Of a DNA stretch of 64,000 nucleotides, positions 26,580 to 34,834 are shown one piece after another; within the stretch, counting starts at the first letter, position 1; the number at the start of each line of letters is the position of its first letter. Position numbers and translations under genes: made by a program. The stretch comes from Domibacillus iocasae (lineage in GTDB: Bacteria; Bacillota; Bacilli; Bacillales; Domibacillaceae). Below the pieces are notes generated by a model that searched no databases, was not told the origin of the DNA, and worked only from the letters and a program-made list of their open reading frames with translations. The stretch lies in assembly GCF_001750285.1 (NCBI RefSeq), contig NZ_MAMP01000012.1:186001-250000 (forward strand), read 5' to 3'.

Positions 26580-27065
26580 TTACTTCATATTTCCTGCAAT
26601 CATTTGCAGTGCTGATTCATTTCGCAGCAATGGAAACGGTCCGCTCCGTTTTTGAATTACTTGGAGCACATCCATTCTTTGCTCCTCTGGAATCGTATCA
26701 AACAGCTCGTCGAAAGCCGGCGCCAGAATGCGCGGATCCATAAATAAAAACAGTCGTTTCCATTCATTCCGCTTTATGAATTGCTGGAGGCTTATGTGGG
26801 TCTGATGGATCTTGATTTTCATTTTTGTTAATTCCAGCTCGTCAAGGGTCAGCACTTCCGGCAGCTCAACAAAGACCATTTCTTTGTAATAAACAAATGG
26901 AGCACTGTCTCCCTTCGGATTAAAGAATAAATCCGACAAAGAAATCCTTAAGTAATCCACAGCTTCTTGTAGCATCTGTTCATCAGGAAAAGAAAGCGCC
27001 GGAAATGTTTCACGTACGTGATCCGGCACCTGATGCAGGGGAAAAAGCTTTTCTTTCCGTATCAT
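26580..27065 (-). CDS. hypothetical protein, 161 aa, next to salA
   Basis: A soluble protein of mixed helix and strand with no membrane segment. GGAGAATAACG leads to ATG 27065. It contains LPEVLTLDELELTKMKIKIH and FIKRNEWKRLFLFMDPRILA. I do not recognise the family. It starts 30 bases after the Mrp-family ATPase on the same strand, so the two are probably cotranscribed. Confidence 0.65.
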   Translation of the reverse strand: MIRKEKLFPLHQVPDHVRETFPALSFPDEQMLQEAVDYLRISLSDLFFNPKGDSAPFVYYKEMVFVELPEVLTLDELELTKMKIKIHQTHISLQQFIKRNEWKRLFLFMDPRILAPAFDELFDTIPEEQRMDVLQVIQKRSGPFPLLRNESALQMIAGNMK

Positions 27066-27095
27066 CGTTATTCTCCTTCCTAGGATTGATAGCTT

Positions 27096-28154
27096 TTATT
27101 GTGACTGTTTATAAGTGAAATCAATTGTTTCTGCCAGCAGTTCAAACGCCTCGCTGGCCGGACTGTCTTCATCGGCAATGGATGTTGTAAAACCTTGATC
27201 AACCGGCTGGAATGGAACGCGGGCAATCACGTTGGTCTCCAGCCGTTCCGCTAATTGATCACCGCCTCCTTGTCCGAATAAGTACCGCTTTGTTCCGTCT
27301 CTTTCCTCAATGTAAGACATGTTCTCGACAACACCTGCGATTTCGTGCTTCGTATGCCTTGCCATAACACCGGCACGTGTCGCTACATAAGAAGCGGCCT
27401 GGTGAGGGGTTGTCACGACGATTTCTTTCGCTTGCGGAATCATAGCGGCCACGTCGATTGCAACATCCCCCGTTCCTGGAGGAAGATCCAGAAGTAGATA
27501 ATCCAGCTCTCCCCAGTGCGTGTTTACTAAGAAATTTCGGATCCATTTATTTAGCATTGGCCCCCGCCACATAACAGGCCCGTTATCAGGCGAGAAAAAG
27601 CCCATTGACATAACTGATACACCATGGCTCATTAATGGAATAGCTGTTTGGTCAATCATCACCGGCTTTTCCGTAATGCCCATCATTACCGGAATACTAA
27701 ACCCATAAATATCAGCATCGATAATGCCTACTTTTTTGCCAAGTTTCGCAAGAGAAACAGCCAGGTTAATCGTCACCGTTGATTTGCCTACGCCGCCTTT
27801 TCCGCTTGTAACTGCAAGAAACGTAACACCGGAGTCCGGTTTTAACAAAGCGGGCATCCCGCTTTCTGTTGTTTCCGCCTGACGCAGTGTGGCAGATAAT
27901 GCTTTCCGCTCTTCATCTGTCATACTCCCAAATGAAAGCTGAATATCCGTCAAACCGATTTCACGCAAGGCAGACTCAATGTCTTCCTGAATTTTTGCTT
28001 TTAACGGACAGCCCTGTATGGTCAAAATTACATCCAAGCTGATTGAGTTCCCATTAATCTTTATATTGCGAACCATGTTCAAGTCCACAACAGACCGATG
28101 CAGCTCAGGGTCCTGAACATGCTGAAGGGCTTTTAATACTTGTTCTGTCGTCAT
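27096..28154 (-). CDS. salA: Mrp/NBP35 family P-loop ATPase (SalA-like)
   Basis: 352 residues. An N-terminal DUF59/MIP18 domain (about 1-85, with IQGCPLKAKI) is followed by a ParA-like NTPase with deviant Walker A SGKGGVGKSTVTINLAVSLA, LLLDLPPGTGDVAID and ENMSYIEE. The CxxC near the C-terminus that binds a bridging Fe-S cluster in ApbC/Mrp is absent, as in B. subtilis SalA, a regulator acting on scoC and protease production. An Fe-S carrier role cannot be excluded. ATG 28154 has AGGAG at 8 bases; GTG 28163 overlaps that site. Confidence 0.85.
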   Translation of the reverse strand: MTTEQVLKALQHVQDPELHRSVVDLNMVRNIKINGNSISLDVILTIQGCPLKAKIQEDIESALREIGLTDIQLSFGSMTDEERKALSATLRQAETTESGMPALLKPDSGVTFLAVTSGKGGVGKSTVTINLAVSLAKLGKKVGIIDADIYGFSIPVMMGITEKPVMIDQTAIPLMSHGVSVMSMGFFSPDNGPVMWRGPMLNKWIRNFLVNTHWGELDYLLLDLPPGTGDVAIDVAAMIPQAKEIVVTTPHQAASYVATRAGVMARHTKHEIAGVVENMSYIEERDGTKRYLFGQGGGDQLAERLETNVIARVPFQPVDQGFTTSIADEDSPASEAFELLAETIDFTYKQSQ

Positions 28155-28224
28155 CCTAATCACTCCTATTTAGTCACACAATAACGGGAAGGCAGATGTA
28201 TTCTCTGCCTTCCCGTCTAAACAT

Positions 28225-28698
28225 TTATTCTTTTAATCCTTTTCCAATTCCTTTTAAGAAGTGAAGACCGAAATTGATGGCCCGATTAATATCAGGATCT
28301 TTCAGTGCTTTCACCAGATCAAACATACCGACTTTCTGGTCTTGCTTTTCTTTTGCATCTTCCAAACCAATGGCAACGCCTGTTAACAATTTCTTTGTTT
28401 GCTCTGGATCAACGGCAGTTAAAACGCCGGCCGCCGCCATCGCGTTGTTGATTAAAGAGGTCATTTCTTTTCGGCCTACCTGTCCTAATGCAACCTCTGC
28501 AATATTTTCCTTCGCTTTCAGCATCGATTCTGCCGCTTCAAGGATCCCACTGTCATGAAGTTCACGGACAATGGCCATTGTTTTTTGAAGGGCTTCTTCA
28601 TTTTCTGTTAAACTGTCTGTCAGTTTATTGAGCGACTGATGCTTTATTTCTTCTTCGTTCCATTCACGTTTTTTTAACGTAGTAATCGGACTTGCCAT
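28225..28698 (-). CDS. yrhD: DUF1641 protein, formate dehydrogenase partner (YrhD)
   Basis: 157 residues, helical, with the DUF1641 core (LLTGVAIGLEDAKEKQDQKV, DLVKALKDPDINRAINFGLH, FLKGIGKGLKE). It follows fdhF by 17 bases on the same strand behind GGAGGTG, the same pairing as yrhE-yrhD in B. subtilis. It is thought to be an accessory subunit or chaperone of this formate dehydrogenase type; its exact role is not known. Confidence 0.9.
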   Translation of the reverse strand: MASPITTLKKREWNEEEIKHQSLNKLTDSLTENEEALQKTMAIVRELHDSGILEAAESMLKAKENIAEVALGQVGRKEMTSLINNAMAAAGVLTAVDPEQTKKLLTGVAIGLEDAKEKQDQKVGMFDLVKALKDPDINRAINFGLHFLKGIGKGLKE

Positions 28699-28715
28699 TT
28701 TTTCACCTCCAATGT

Positions 28716-31652
28716 TTAGTCAACCAATGAAATATATCCAGGGCGTTTCCACTTGCGTTCTGCCTCTACCCCATTTTGAGGATGGCGTTCTTTCGTTCTT
28801 GGACTTGTTTTTGGCAGTGGATTTTCCCCGCTAACGCTCAGTACTTCCATCCGTACCTTCGTTTGTTTATAAGCTGGTGTATGAGTAATAATATCAAATC
28901 CATTCCCAGTAAGAAGGTTAACCGCACTTTCATGACTGTTTGAGTGCATAGGCACATATATTTCTTTCCCGTAAACACGATCCGACACCAATACATTCAG
29001 CTTAATCTGACCGTAAGGAGATAAAAGGCGAACGAGTGAACCACTTTCCACGCCTCGCTCTTTAGCGAGTTCCGGTGATACCTCTACGAAAACTTTTGGC
29101 AGCTTTTTGTTCATGCCGTTTGATTTGTTTGTCATGTTTCCTTCGTGGAACTGTTCAAGTAGACGGCCATTATTAAGAGTTAAATCAAATTCAGCCGGGT
29201 ATTCTACCGGAGGAACATAATCAAACAAGGCAAAGCGCGCTTTTTTGTCCGGGAAATTAAATCCATCTGTAAATAAAAGCGGTGTATCTTTTCCGTCTGG
29301 TGAACCCCAGTTAAAGCTGTTCCATCCTTCTAATACATCATAATCACACTGGCTGAAGAATGGCGTTAAGCTCGCCATTTCCGCAAAAATTTCACTCGGG
29401 TGAGAATAATTCCACTCATAGCCAAACCGCTTCGCTATTTGCATCAGAATCCACCAGTCCTGCTTGCTGTTGCCAGTTGGCTCAAGAGCCTGGTACAAAC
29501 GCTGTACGCGGCGCTCTGTATTTGTAAACGTCCCGTCTTTTTCTAATGATGGAACACCTGGCAAAATCACATCCGCAAATTGTGCAGTCGTCGTAAAGAA
29601 AATTTCTTGAACAACTAAAAAGTCAAGCTTCGCCAGCATATCCTGGGTATGATTAGAATCCGCATCTACCCATGCCATATCTTCACCGGCAATATACATA
29701 GCCTTTAACTTGCCTTCATTAATTGCTTCAAGCATTTCAATGTTATCAAGCCCGGGCTTCGGTGAAATATTTACGCCGTATGCTTTTTCGAATTTAGCAC
29801 GAATTTCATCGTTTGTAACAGGCTGGTATCCAGGGAAGATATTCGGCATAGTTCCCATATCAGCAGCGCCCTGAACATTGTTATGGCCACGAAGCGGATA
29901 CGCACCAGCACCTGGGCGGCCCATGTTTCCTGTCACAAGAAGCAAGTTCGCAATAGCAGCTGATGTATACGAACCGGCATTGTTTTGTGTGACACCCATG
30001 CCCCAGCAAATTGCTGTTCCGTCAGCATCACGAATCATTTCCGCCATTTGAATTAATGTTTCTTTTGGGATATTTGTTTCTTTTTCCGCAAATTCAAGCG
30101 TAAAACGCTCAAGACCTTTTACGTAATCATCAAAGAAATGTACTTTTTCATCGACAAATGCCTGGTCATGCCAGCCTTGATCGATCATATACTTTGCCAC
30201 AGCCGCAATCCACACATAATCTGTCCCTTGTTTTGGACGGATGAACATGTCAGCGCGATCCGCCATTTCATGTCTGCGCAAATCGACCGTAATTAACTTT
30301 TGACCGTGCAGCTTATGCGCGCGTTTAATACGCGTCGCAAGCACTGGATGTCCTTCCGCAGGCGCACAGCCGACTAAAATGACAAGACCTGCAGCCGCAA
30401 TATCTTTAATTGTTCCAGAATCACCGCCAATGCCTCCTGTTTGCTGCAACCCCCATGATGCTGGTGACTGGCAGTAGCGTGAGCAGTTATCGACGTTATT
30501 TGTTTCAAATACCTGACGTGCCATTTTTTGCATCAAGTAATTTTCTTCATTCGTGATTTTTGAAGAAGAGATAAAGCCAAGAGCATCGCTGCCGAACTGC
30601 TCTTTAATGCCGCCAAGCTTGCTTGCAACAAGATCAAGTGCTTCATCCCATGTTGCTTCCACAAATTCATCGCCTTGACGGATTAAAGGAGAGGTAATGC
30701 GTTCTTCGCTATTGACGTAATCCCAGCCGAATTTCCCTTTCACGCATGTTGAAATCGCATTAACAGGCGCTTTTGAGCTTGGCTGAACTTTAAGGATTTT
30801 ACGGCCTTTTGTCCATACTTCAAACGAGCATCCTACACCGCAGAAAGTACAAACCGTTTTGGTTTTTTTCGTTCTTGTCTCACGCATAGCTGCTTCAATT
30901 TCGGATACTGCAAAAATACCGCTGTATCCAGGCTCAACATCTTTTACCAAGTCAATCATAGGTTCTAATAGATTTGGTTCAATTTTTGTCATGAAGCCGG
31001 CTTCACCGAGCATTGATTTTTCCATTAATGCGTTACAAGGGCAAACCGTGACACACTGTCCGCAGCTCACACATGAAGAATCATTAATCGTTGTGCCTGC
31101 ATCCCAAATAACGCGCGGGCGTTCTGCTTCCCAATCGATCGAAAGCGTTTCATTTACTTGCAAGTTCTGGCATACTTCCACACACTGACCACACGCTATA
31201 CATTGGTTTGGATCATAGCGGTAAAACGGGTGAGACATGTCGACTTCTGTCGGATCTACTTTCGGTTCAAATGGATATTTCTGATGCTCAATGCCCATCA
31301 TTTCAACTGTATTGTGAAGCGTACAGTTTCCGTTGTTGTTGTCACATACTGTACAGTACAGCATATGATTTTCTAGCAGCCGGTCCATTCCTTCTGTCTG
31401 TGCAGCTTTTGCCCGATCAGATGAAAGTGAAATATTCATTCCAGCTGAAACATTTGTTGCGCAAGACCGGACAAGCTTTCCGTCTACTTCTACAATACAT
31501 GTATCACACGTTTGAATCGGGTCCACTTCCGGGACATAACACACCTGCGGAAGCGCAAGGCCTGCCTGGTTCACCGCTTCTAAGATCGTTGTGCCGGATT
31601 GCACGTCATACTGTTGTTCATTTAAATAAATCTTTATGTAGTTCTGATTCAT
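28716..31652 (-). CDS. fdhF: NAD-type formate dehydrogenase alpha subunit (FdhF/YrhE)
   Basis: 978 residues, cytoplasmic, Mo/W-bisMGD. In order: plant-type 2Fe-2S domain (about 1-85, CYVPEVDPIQTCDTC), a Cys3-His cluster (YCTVCDNNNGNCTLH), two 4Fe-4S motifs (CIACGQCVEVC; CVSCGQCVTVCPC), the molybdopterin-domain cluster CTFCGVGC, and active-site Cys in NCSRYCQSPASWG, so no selenocysteine is needed. It oxidises formate to CO2. The C-terminal molydop-binding domain is complete. ATG 31652 follows AGAGGGG; the longer in-frame start at 31703 would lie in the leader hairpin. Confidence 0.93.
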   Translation of the reverse strand: MNQNYIKIYLNEQQYDVQSGTTILEAVNQAGLALPQVCYVPEVDPIQTCDTCIVEVDGKLVRSCATNVSAGMNISLSSDRAKAAQTEGMDRLLENHMLYCTVCDNNNGNCTLHNTVEMMGIEHQKYPFEPKVDPTEVDMSHPFYRYDPNQCIACGQCVEVCQNLQVNETLSIDWEAERPRVIWDAGTTINDSSCVSCGQCVTVCPCNALMEKSMLGEAGFMTKIEPNLLEPMIDLVKDVEPGYSGIFAVSEIEAAMRETRTKKTKTVCTFCGVGCSFEVWTKGRKILKVQPSSKAPVNAISTCVKGKFGWDYVNSEERITSPLIRQGDEFVEATWDEALDLVASKLGGIKEQFGSDALGFISSSKITNEENYLMQKMARQVFETNNVDNCSRYCQSPASWGLQQTGGIGGDSGTIKDIAAAGLVILVGCAPAEGHPVLATRIKRAHKLHGQKLITVDLRRHEMADRADMFIRPKQGTDYVWIAAVAKYMIDQGWHDQAFVDEKVHFFDDYVKGLERFTLEFAEKETNIPKETLIQMAEMIRDADGTAICWGMGVTQNNAGSYTSAAIANLLLVTGNMGRPGAGAYPLRGHNNVQGAADMGTMPNIFPGYQPVTNDEIRAKFEKAYGVNISPKPGLDNIEMLEAINEGKLKAMYIAGEDMAWVDADSNHTQDMLAKLDFLVVQEIFFTTTAQFADVILPGVPSLEKDGTFTNTERRVQRLYQALEPTGNSKQDWWILMQIAKRFGYEWNYSHPSEIFAEMASLTPFFSQCDYDVLEGWNSFNWGSPDGKDTPLLFTDGFNFPDKKARFALFDYVPPVEYPAEFDLTLNNGRLLEQFHEGNMTNKSNGMNKKLPKVFVEVSPELAKERGVESGSLVRLLSPYGQIKLNVLVSDRVYGKEIYVPMHSNSHESAVNLLTGNGFDIITHTPAYKQTKVRMEVLSVSGENPLPKTSPRTKERHPQNGVEAERKWKRPGYISLVD

Positions 31653-31684
31653 TATCCTGTTCCCCTCTTTATTCGGGAATGAAA

Positions 31685-31729
31685 AATCCAGCACAACAAA
31701 CACCCAAAGGGTGTCAGTGGTGCTGGATT
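31685..31729 (-). promoter_or_regulatory. terminator-like hairpin in the fdhF leader (candidate attenuator)
   Basis: On the minus strand AATCCAGCAC and GTGCTGGATT form a 10-bp stem enclosing a second stem (ACACCC / GGGTGT), followed by T5. It lies about 33 bases before the fdhF start and downstream of its best promoter, so it can act as an attenuator. Confidence 0.5.
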
Positions 31730-31839
31730 AACCAATTAGCATACCCTACTAATCTGCCATTCCGCCATAAAATCATTCAATAGAGCCTTAACAAGAAATT
31801 ATTAAGAATTCCATTCATATCTTTATTATTCCAGAGCCA

Positions 31840-31867
31840 ATTATACGCCTCTTGTTTAAAAAGGCAA
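31840..31867 (-). promoter_or_regulatory. candidate sigma-A promoter of fdhF
   Basis: Minus strand: TTGCCT (plus 31862-31867), a 16-base spacer and TATAAT (plus 31840-31845). The transcript would carry a leader of about 180 bases. Confidence 0.5.
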
Positions 31868-31937
31868 GATGGAAAAAAAAAAATTTTCGTTTTTTATATT
31901 TCACCGTATAATAGTTCCGTAGAGGGGATGAAAGATC

Positions 31938-32279
31938 ATGAAAAAAGAAGCGGCATTCAATGATATTATTCGAAAAGTGAGAAGAGATTTATTTGGAAAA
32001 GGGCCTGAAAGGATTTACACACATTTCATCGAAGATATGGCCATTACAAAAATGTACGGCAACTTGACGACTCCTGAAAAATTTATTTCTCGAACAAGAG
32101 AAGGACAACATACGGTTCATAATGCACGAACGCTTATGATACAGGAATTATACAAAGAAAACATACCAGAAGGGCTAGAGGAACTGGTCGGAGCTAAATT
32201 GGTTCATTTGTTTAATGATATAAAGGTGGAAGAAGATATGGCGGTTTCTGTTTTTATTTTTGATAAACCGATTATTTAA
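31938..32279 (+). CDS. yrhF: DUF2294 domain protein (YrhF-like)
   Basis: 113 residues with the DUF2294 pattern: an N-terminal KVRRDLFGKGPERIYTHFIE, then TREGQHTVHNARTLMIQELY and VAVSVFIF-like C-terminal strand (VEEDMAVSVFIFDKPII). The family is linked to Na+ translocation in some annotations, but no function is established. It is divergent from fdhF and just before the formate transporter, the same set as B. subtilis yrhE-yrhF-yrhG. TATAAT at 31907-31912 is a possible -10. Confidence 0.85.
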   Translation: MKKEAAFNDIIRKVRRDLFGKGPERIYTHFIEDMAITKMYGNLTTPEKFISRTREGQHTVHNARTLMIQELYKENIPEGLEELVGAKLVHLFNDIKVEEDMAVSVFIFDKPII

Positions 32280-32313
32280 TAATTTTAAAATTTTTTTATA
32301 TTTGTTCACATCC

Positions 32314-32343
32314 TTGACAAAAAATAAGGGAGAATGGTAGGAT
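32314..32343 (+). promoter_or_regulatory. candidate promoter of the formate transporter gene
   Basis: A perfect -35 TTGACA (32314-32319), an 18-base spacer and TAGGAT (32338-32343). The leader to the transporter ATG would be about 190 bases. Confidence 0.5.
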
Positions 32344-32462
32344 ATGTTTTGCCTTTGCGAGTTTTAAATGAATAAAAATGTAGGTGCTGCATTTTATTTA
32401 TGAGAACATCGCTATTTGCACGACTGATGATGATTCTATAGCAACTGTGTAGAAAAATTAAC

Positions 32463-32515
32463 CAGCGCAAACAACACTTTTTTTAAAAAAGTGCTTGCTT
32501 TGTGCTGTTTTTTTG
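32463..32515 (+). promoter_or_regulatory. terminator-like hairpin before the formate transporter (candidate attenuator)
   Basis: CAGCGCAAACAACACTTTTT pairs in blocks with the complementary strand ending GTGCTG, followed by T7. It sits between the promoter at 32314 and the ribosome site at 32526, so it either ends yrhF transcripts or attenuates the transporter. Confidence 0.55.
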
Positions 32516-32539
32516 TATTTTACTATGGAGGGATTATGT

Positions 32540-33349
32540 ATGTCTGTTTATTCGCCACAAGAAATTGCTGGACTGGTTTCTGAATCAGGAGAAAAGAAAG
32601 CGAAATCATCTCTTTCAACACTTTTGATTCTTGGATTTTTAGGAGGAGCCTTTGTTGCATTGGGATTTTTGTTATACATCCGTGTAACAGGAAATATGCC
32701 GGAAGAATGGGGATCCTTCTCCAGCTTTTTAGGAGCGGCTATTTTTCCCGTCGGCCTGATTTTAGTTGTTTTAGCCGGCGGTGAGCTTGTAACAGGAAAT
32801 ATGATGAGCGTGACGATGGCGTGGCTTTCTAAAAAAATTACGTTTTTACACATCATGCGAAATTGGTTTATTGTTACAATCGCTAACTTCATCGGTGCTG
32901 TTTTTGTTGCTTATTTTTTCGGTCATATAGTTGGTTTAACCGAAAGCGGTCCCTATTTGGCTAAAACCGTTGCAGTCGCCCAAGCGAAATTAGATGAAGG
33001 TTTCCTCGAAGCGTTTATTTCGGCGATCGGATGCAACTGGCTTGTCTGCCTTGCCATTTGGCTGGCACTCGGAAGCAAAGATTTTACAGGTAAGATCCTT
33101 GGTATCTGGTTTCCGATCATGGCGTTTGTCGCGATTGGTTTCCAGCACGTAGTAGCGAATATGTTCGTTATCCCGGCGGCTATTTTTGCCGGCCAGGCCA
33201 CTTGGGCAGAATATGCGCCTAACTTTGCTGCTGTATTTCTTGGAAATGTGGTCGGAGGTGCTGTTTTCGTTGCATTGCTTTACTTTATTGCCTATAAACC
33301 ATCATTCCGTCTGAAAGATGCAACACAAAATCGGACTAAATCTGCTTAA
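32540..33349 (+). CDS. yrhG: formate/nitrite transporter family protein (YrhG-like)
   Basis: 269 residues, six membrane helices, FNT channel family. Signatures: FLGAAIFPVGLILVVLAGGE, LVTGNMMSV, FISAIGCNWLVCLAIWLAL and GFQHVVANMFVIPAAIF, which line the anion pore. It moves formate (or nitrite) and probably feeds FdhF. GGAGGG precedes ATG 32540; the frame extends to 32495 without a ribosome site. It has its own terminator downstream. Confidence 0.92.
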   Translation: MSVYSPQEIAGLVSESGEKKAKSSLSTLLILGFLGGAFVALGFLLYIRVTGNMPEEWGSFSSFLGAAIFPVGLILVVLAGGELVTGNMMSVTMAWLSKKITFLHIMRNWFIVTIANFIGAVFVAYFFGHIVGLTESGPYLAKTVAVAQAKLDEGFLEAFISAIGCNWLVCLAIWLALGSKDFTGKILGIWFPIMAFVAIGFQHVVANMFVIPAAIFAGQATWAEYAPNFAAVFLGNVVGGAVFVALLYFIAYKPSFRLKDATQNRTKSA

Positions 33350-33360
33350 TGAAATAAAAA

Positions 33361-33406
33361 GCCGGCTCAAAGGTTCGTTTCCTTAAACTTTTGAGCCGGT
33401 CTTTTT
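33361..33406 (+). terminator. terminator of the formate transporter gene
   Basis: GCCGGCTCAAA and TTTTGAGCCGG arms around a loop, followed by CTTTTT. Confidence 0.8.
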
Positions 33407-33690
33407 CCTCTCTCTGGAAATTTAAATGTACTCCCGCTGTCTCTTGTTATATAAACAGCATTTACTTTCCTTATTTTCACTTATTAAAACAAAAAGATCC
33501 GCTCCAAAAAGTCACTTAATGTAAACGGATACAAAATAACTTGTTTGTGTATGCTAAAAATGACTCTTCAGCCGTAGGCATTGTTTTAAATCATTTGCAG
33601 TAAGTAAATAAATGAGGACGCAGAACAGGATGCTTTATTGGAATGTACATTCTCTGCTTATAATAAAGCAGCCTAGTCTGTCCTATTATT
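33407..33690. other. gene-free spacer
   Basis: No supported gene, RNA or repeat was seen between the transporter terminator and the zinc-finger miniprotein. Confidence 0.5.
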
Positions 33691-33885
33691 TTAAGCATGT
33701 TTCTGGCTGGATGCTGTTTCATTCATCATTTGTTGTGCCCGTCCAATGTAATGAACACCCTGCATCAGCTGTGAAGCATCGCAAATCAAATGAACGAGTG
33801 TCTCTTTCTTCGTCCAGGCAATCAAATCGTTTGCAAGGATGGGCTTTTGACATGTGCTGCAGCACCAGTTGATGTTTCGATTCAT
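33691..33885 (-). CDS. small CxxC zinc-finger-like protein, 64 aa
   Basis: ATG 33885 with AAAGGTGA upstream encodes 64 residues: NINWCCSTCQKPILANDLIA with a CxxC knuckle, then HLICDAS, whose His and Cys could complete a metal site, and a polar tail. The family is unknown. A 13-bp hairpin (33927-33972) lies upstream on the minus strand. It could be a short regulator or a degenerate zinc ribbon. Confidence 0.55.
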   Translation of the reverse strand: MNRNINWCCSTCQKPILANDLIAWTKKETLVHLICDASQLMQGVHYIGRAQQMMNETASSQKHA

Positions 33886-34086
33886 TCTTTCACTCACCTT
33901 TTTTTCTTTTATCATACCGTGCAAAAAAAGAAAAACATGTCAAACGAAAACCGATTTTTTTGACATGTTTTGTCGCCCTCATCTTCTATGCTTATGGAAT
34001 AAATGCATCACGTACCTCTTCATACCCCTTTACATATGATAGAGGGTGACGATTTTTTAATTTTGTACGGCGGAGGAGAAAAAAGC

Positions 34087-34791
34087 ATGTATTCATACTG
34101 GAATTCGTATCATGAAGGAAATCCCGGGTTTTTTGGTGTTTTGCCCTATGAGGCTGTTCCTGTACAGGCTCAGACATATGGATTAGGACAGCGCTGGATT
34201 GTGCAGGAAGGCGCCTGGCGCGGCGTATGGACACGGCGCGGAAACAGCAACGTGTTTGATGGAAGGTGGACTCAGTCAGGCCAAAGGGATATTACAGCAG
34301 TCCTCACCATTTATACATCCGGACCATTTATTTTTATTCTTCGGCGAAACAGCAGTGACGGAAATAATTGTAATTACACAGGAAACTTTGGAGCAGATGG
34401 GAGAACCGCAAGCGGTCAAAACATCTGCAACCGTGGCGGCGGAGCGTGGAGTGCGGTCATTGAACGACGTGGCCAGCCGCAGCCACCGCAGCCGCAAGAC
34501 CGGTTAGGCAGAAGATGGAATGTACAAGAAGATGGCTGGACCGGCGTATGGACGCGGCGTGGAAACAGCAACGTGTTTGATGGAAGATGGACACAGCCTG
34601 GACAAAGAGATATAACAGCCGTTTTGTCCATTTACCTGCAAGGGAATAATGTTCGGATTGAAAGACGGAACAGCAGCGATGGAAACAATTGTGAGTACAG
34701 AGGCACCCTATCCAATGACGGCAGAACTGCCTCGGGTCAATACACCTGTGATCGGGGAGGCGGCAGCTGGCGTGCAACGATCTTAAGGTAA
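34087..34791 (+). CDS. tandem-repeat protein, two copies of an about 90-aa beta-rich module
   Basis: 234 residues from ATG 34087 (GGAGGAG upstream; the earlier in-frame ATG 34003 lacks one). After a 30-residue leader (YSYWNSYHEGNPGFFGVLPY) come two modules, each with GVWTRRGNSNVFDGRWTQ, GQRDITAVL.IY, RRNSSDGNNC and DGRTASGQ..C.RGGG.W. They are joined by a linker rich in Pro and Gln (GQPQPPQPQD). The modules are also very similar in DNA, so the duplication is recent. Two Cys per module may form a disulfide. There is no signal peptide. Family and function are not recognised; a surface or spore-associated binding domain is possible. Confidence 0.75.
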   Translation: MYSYWNSYHEGNPGFFGVLPYEAVPVQAQTYGLGQRWIVQEGAWRGVWTRRGNSNVFDGRWTQSGQRDITAVLTIYTSGPFIFILRRNSSDGNNCNYTGNFGADGRTASGQNICNRGGGAWSAVIERRGQPQPPQPQDRLGRRWNVQEDGWTGVWTRRGNSNVFDGRWTQPGQRDITAVLSIYLQGNNVRIERRNSSDGNNCEYRGTLSNDGRTASGQYTCDRGGGSWRATILR

Positions 34792-34834
34792 ATGCATGTA
34801 AAAAAGGCTTCCGGTTTTCTGGAAGCCTTCTCTT

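Noticed and set aside
28716-31652. Selenocysteine in the formate dehydrogenase
   Set aside because: The active-site position is an ordinary Cys codon (NCSRYCQSP); there is no in-frame TGA.
34457-34777. 106-aa minus-strand frame opposite the tandem-repeat protein
   Set aside because: Its content mirrors the repeat modules on the other strand; the plus frame has the ribosome site and coherent modules.
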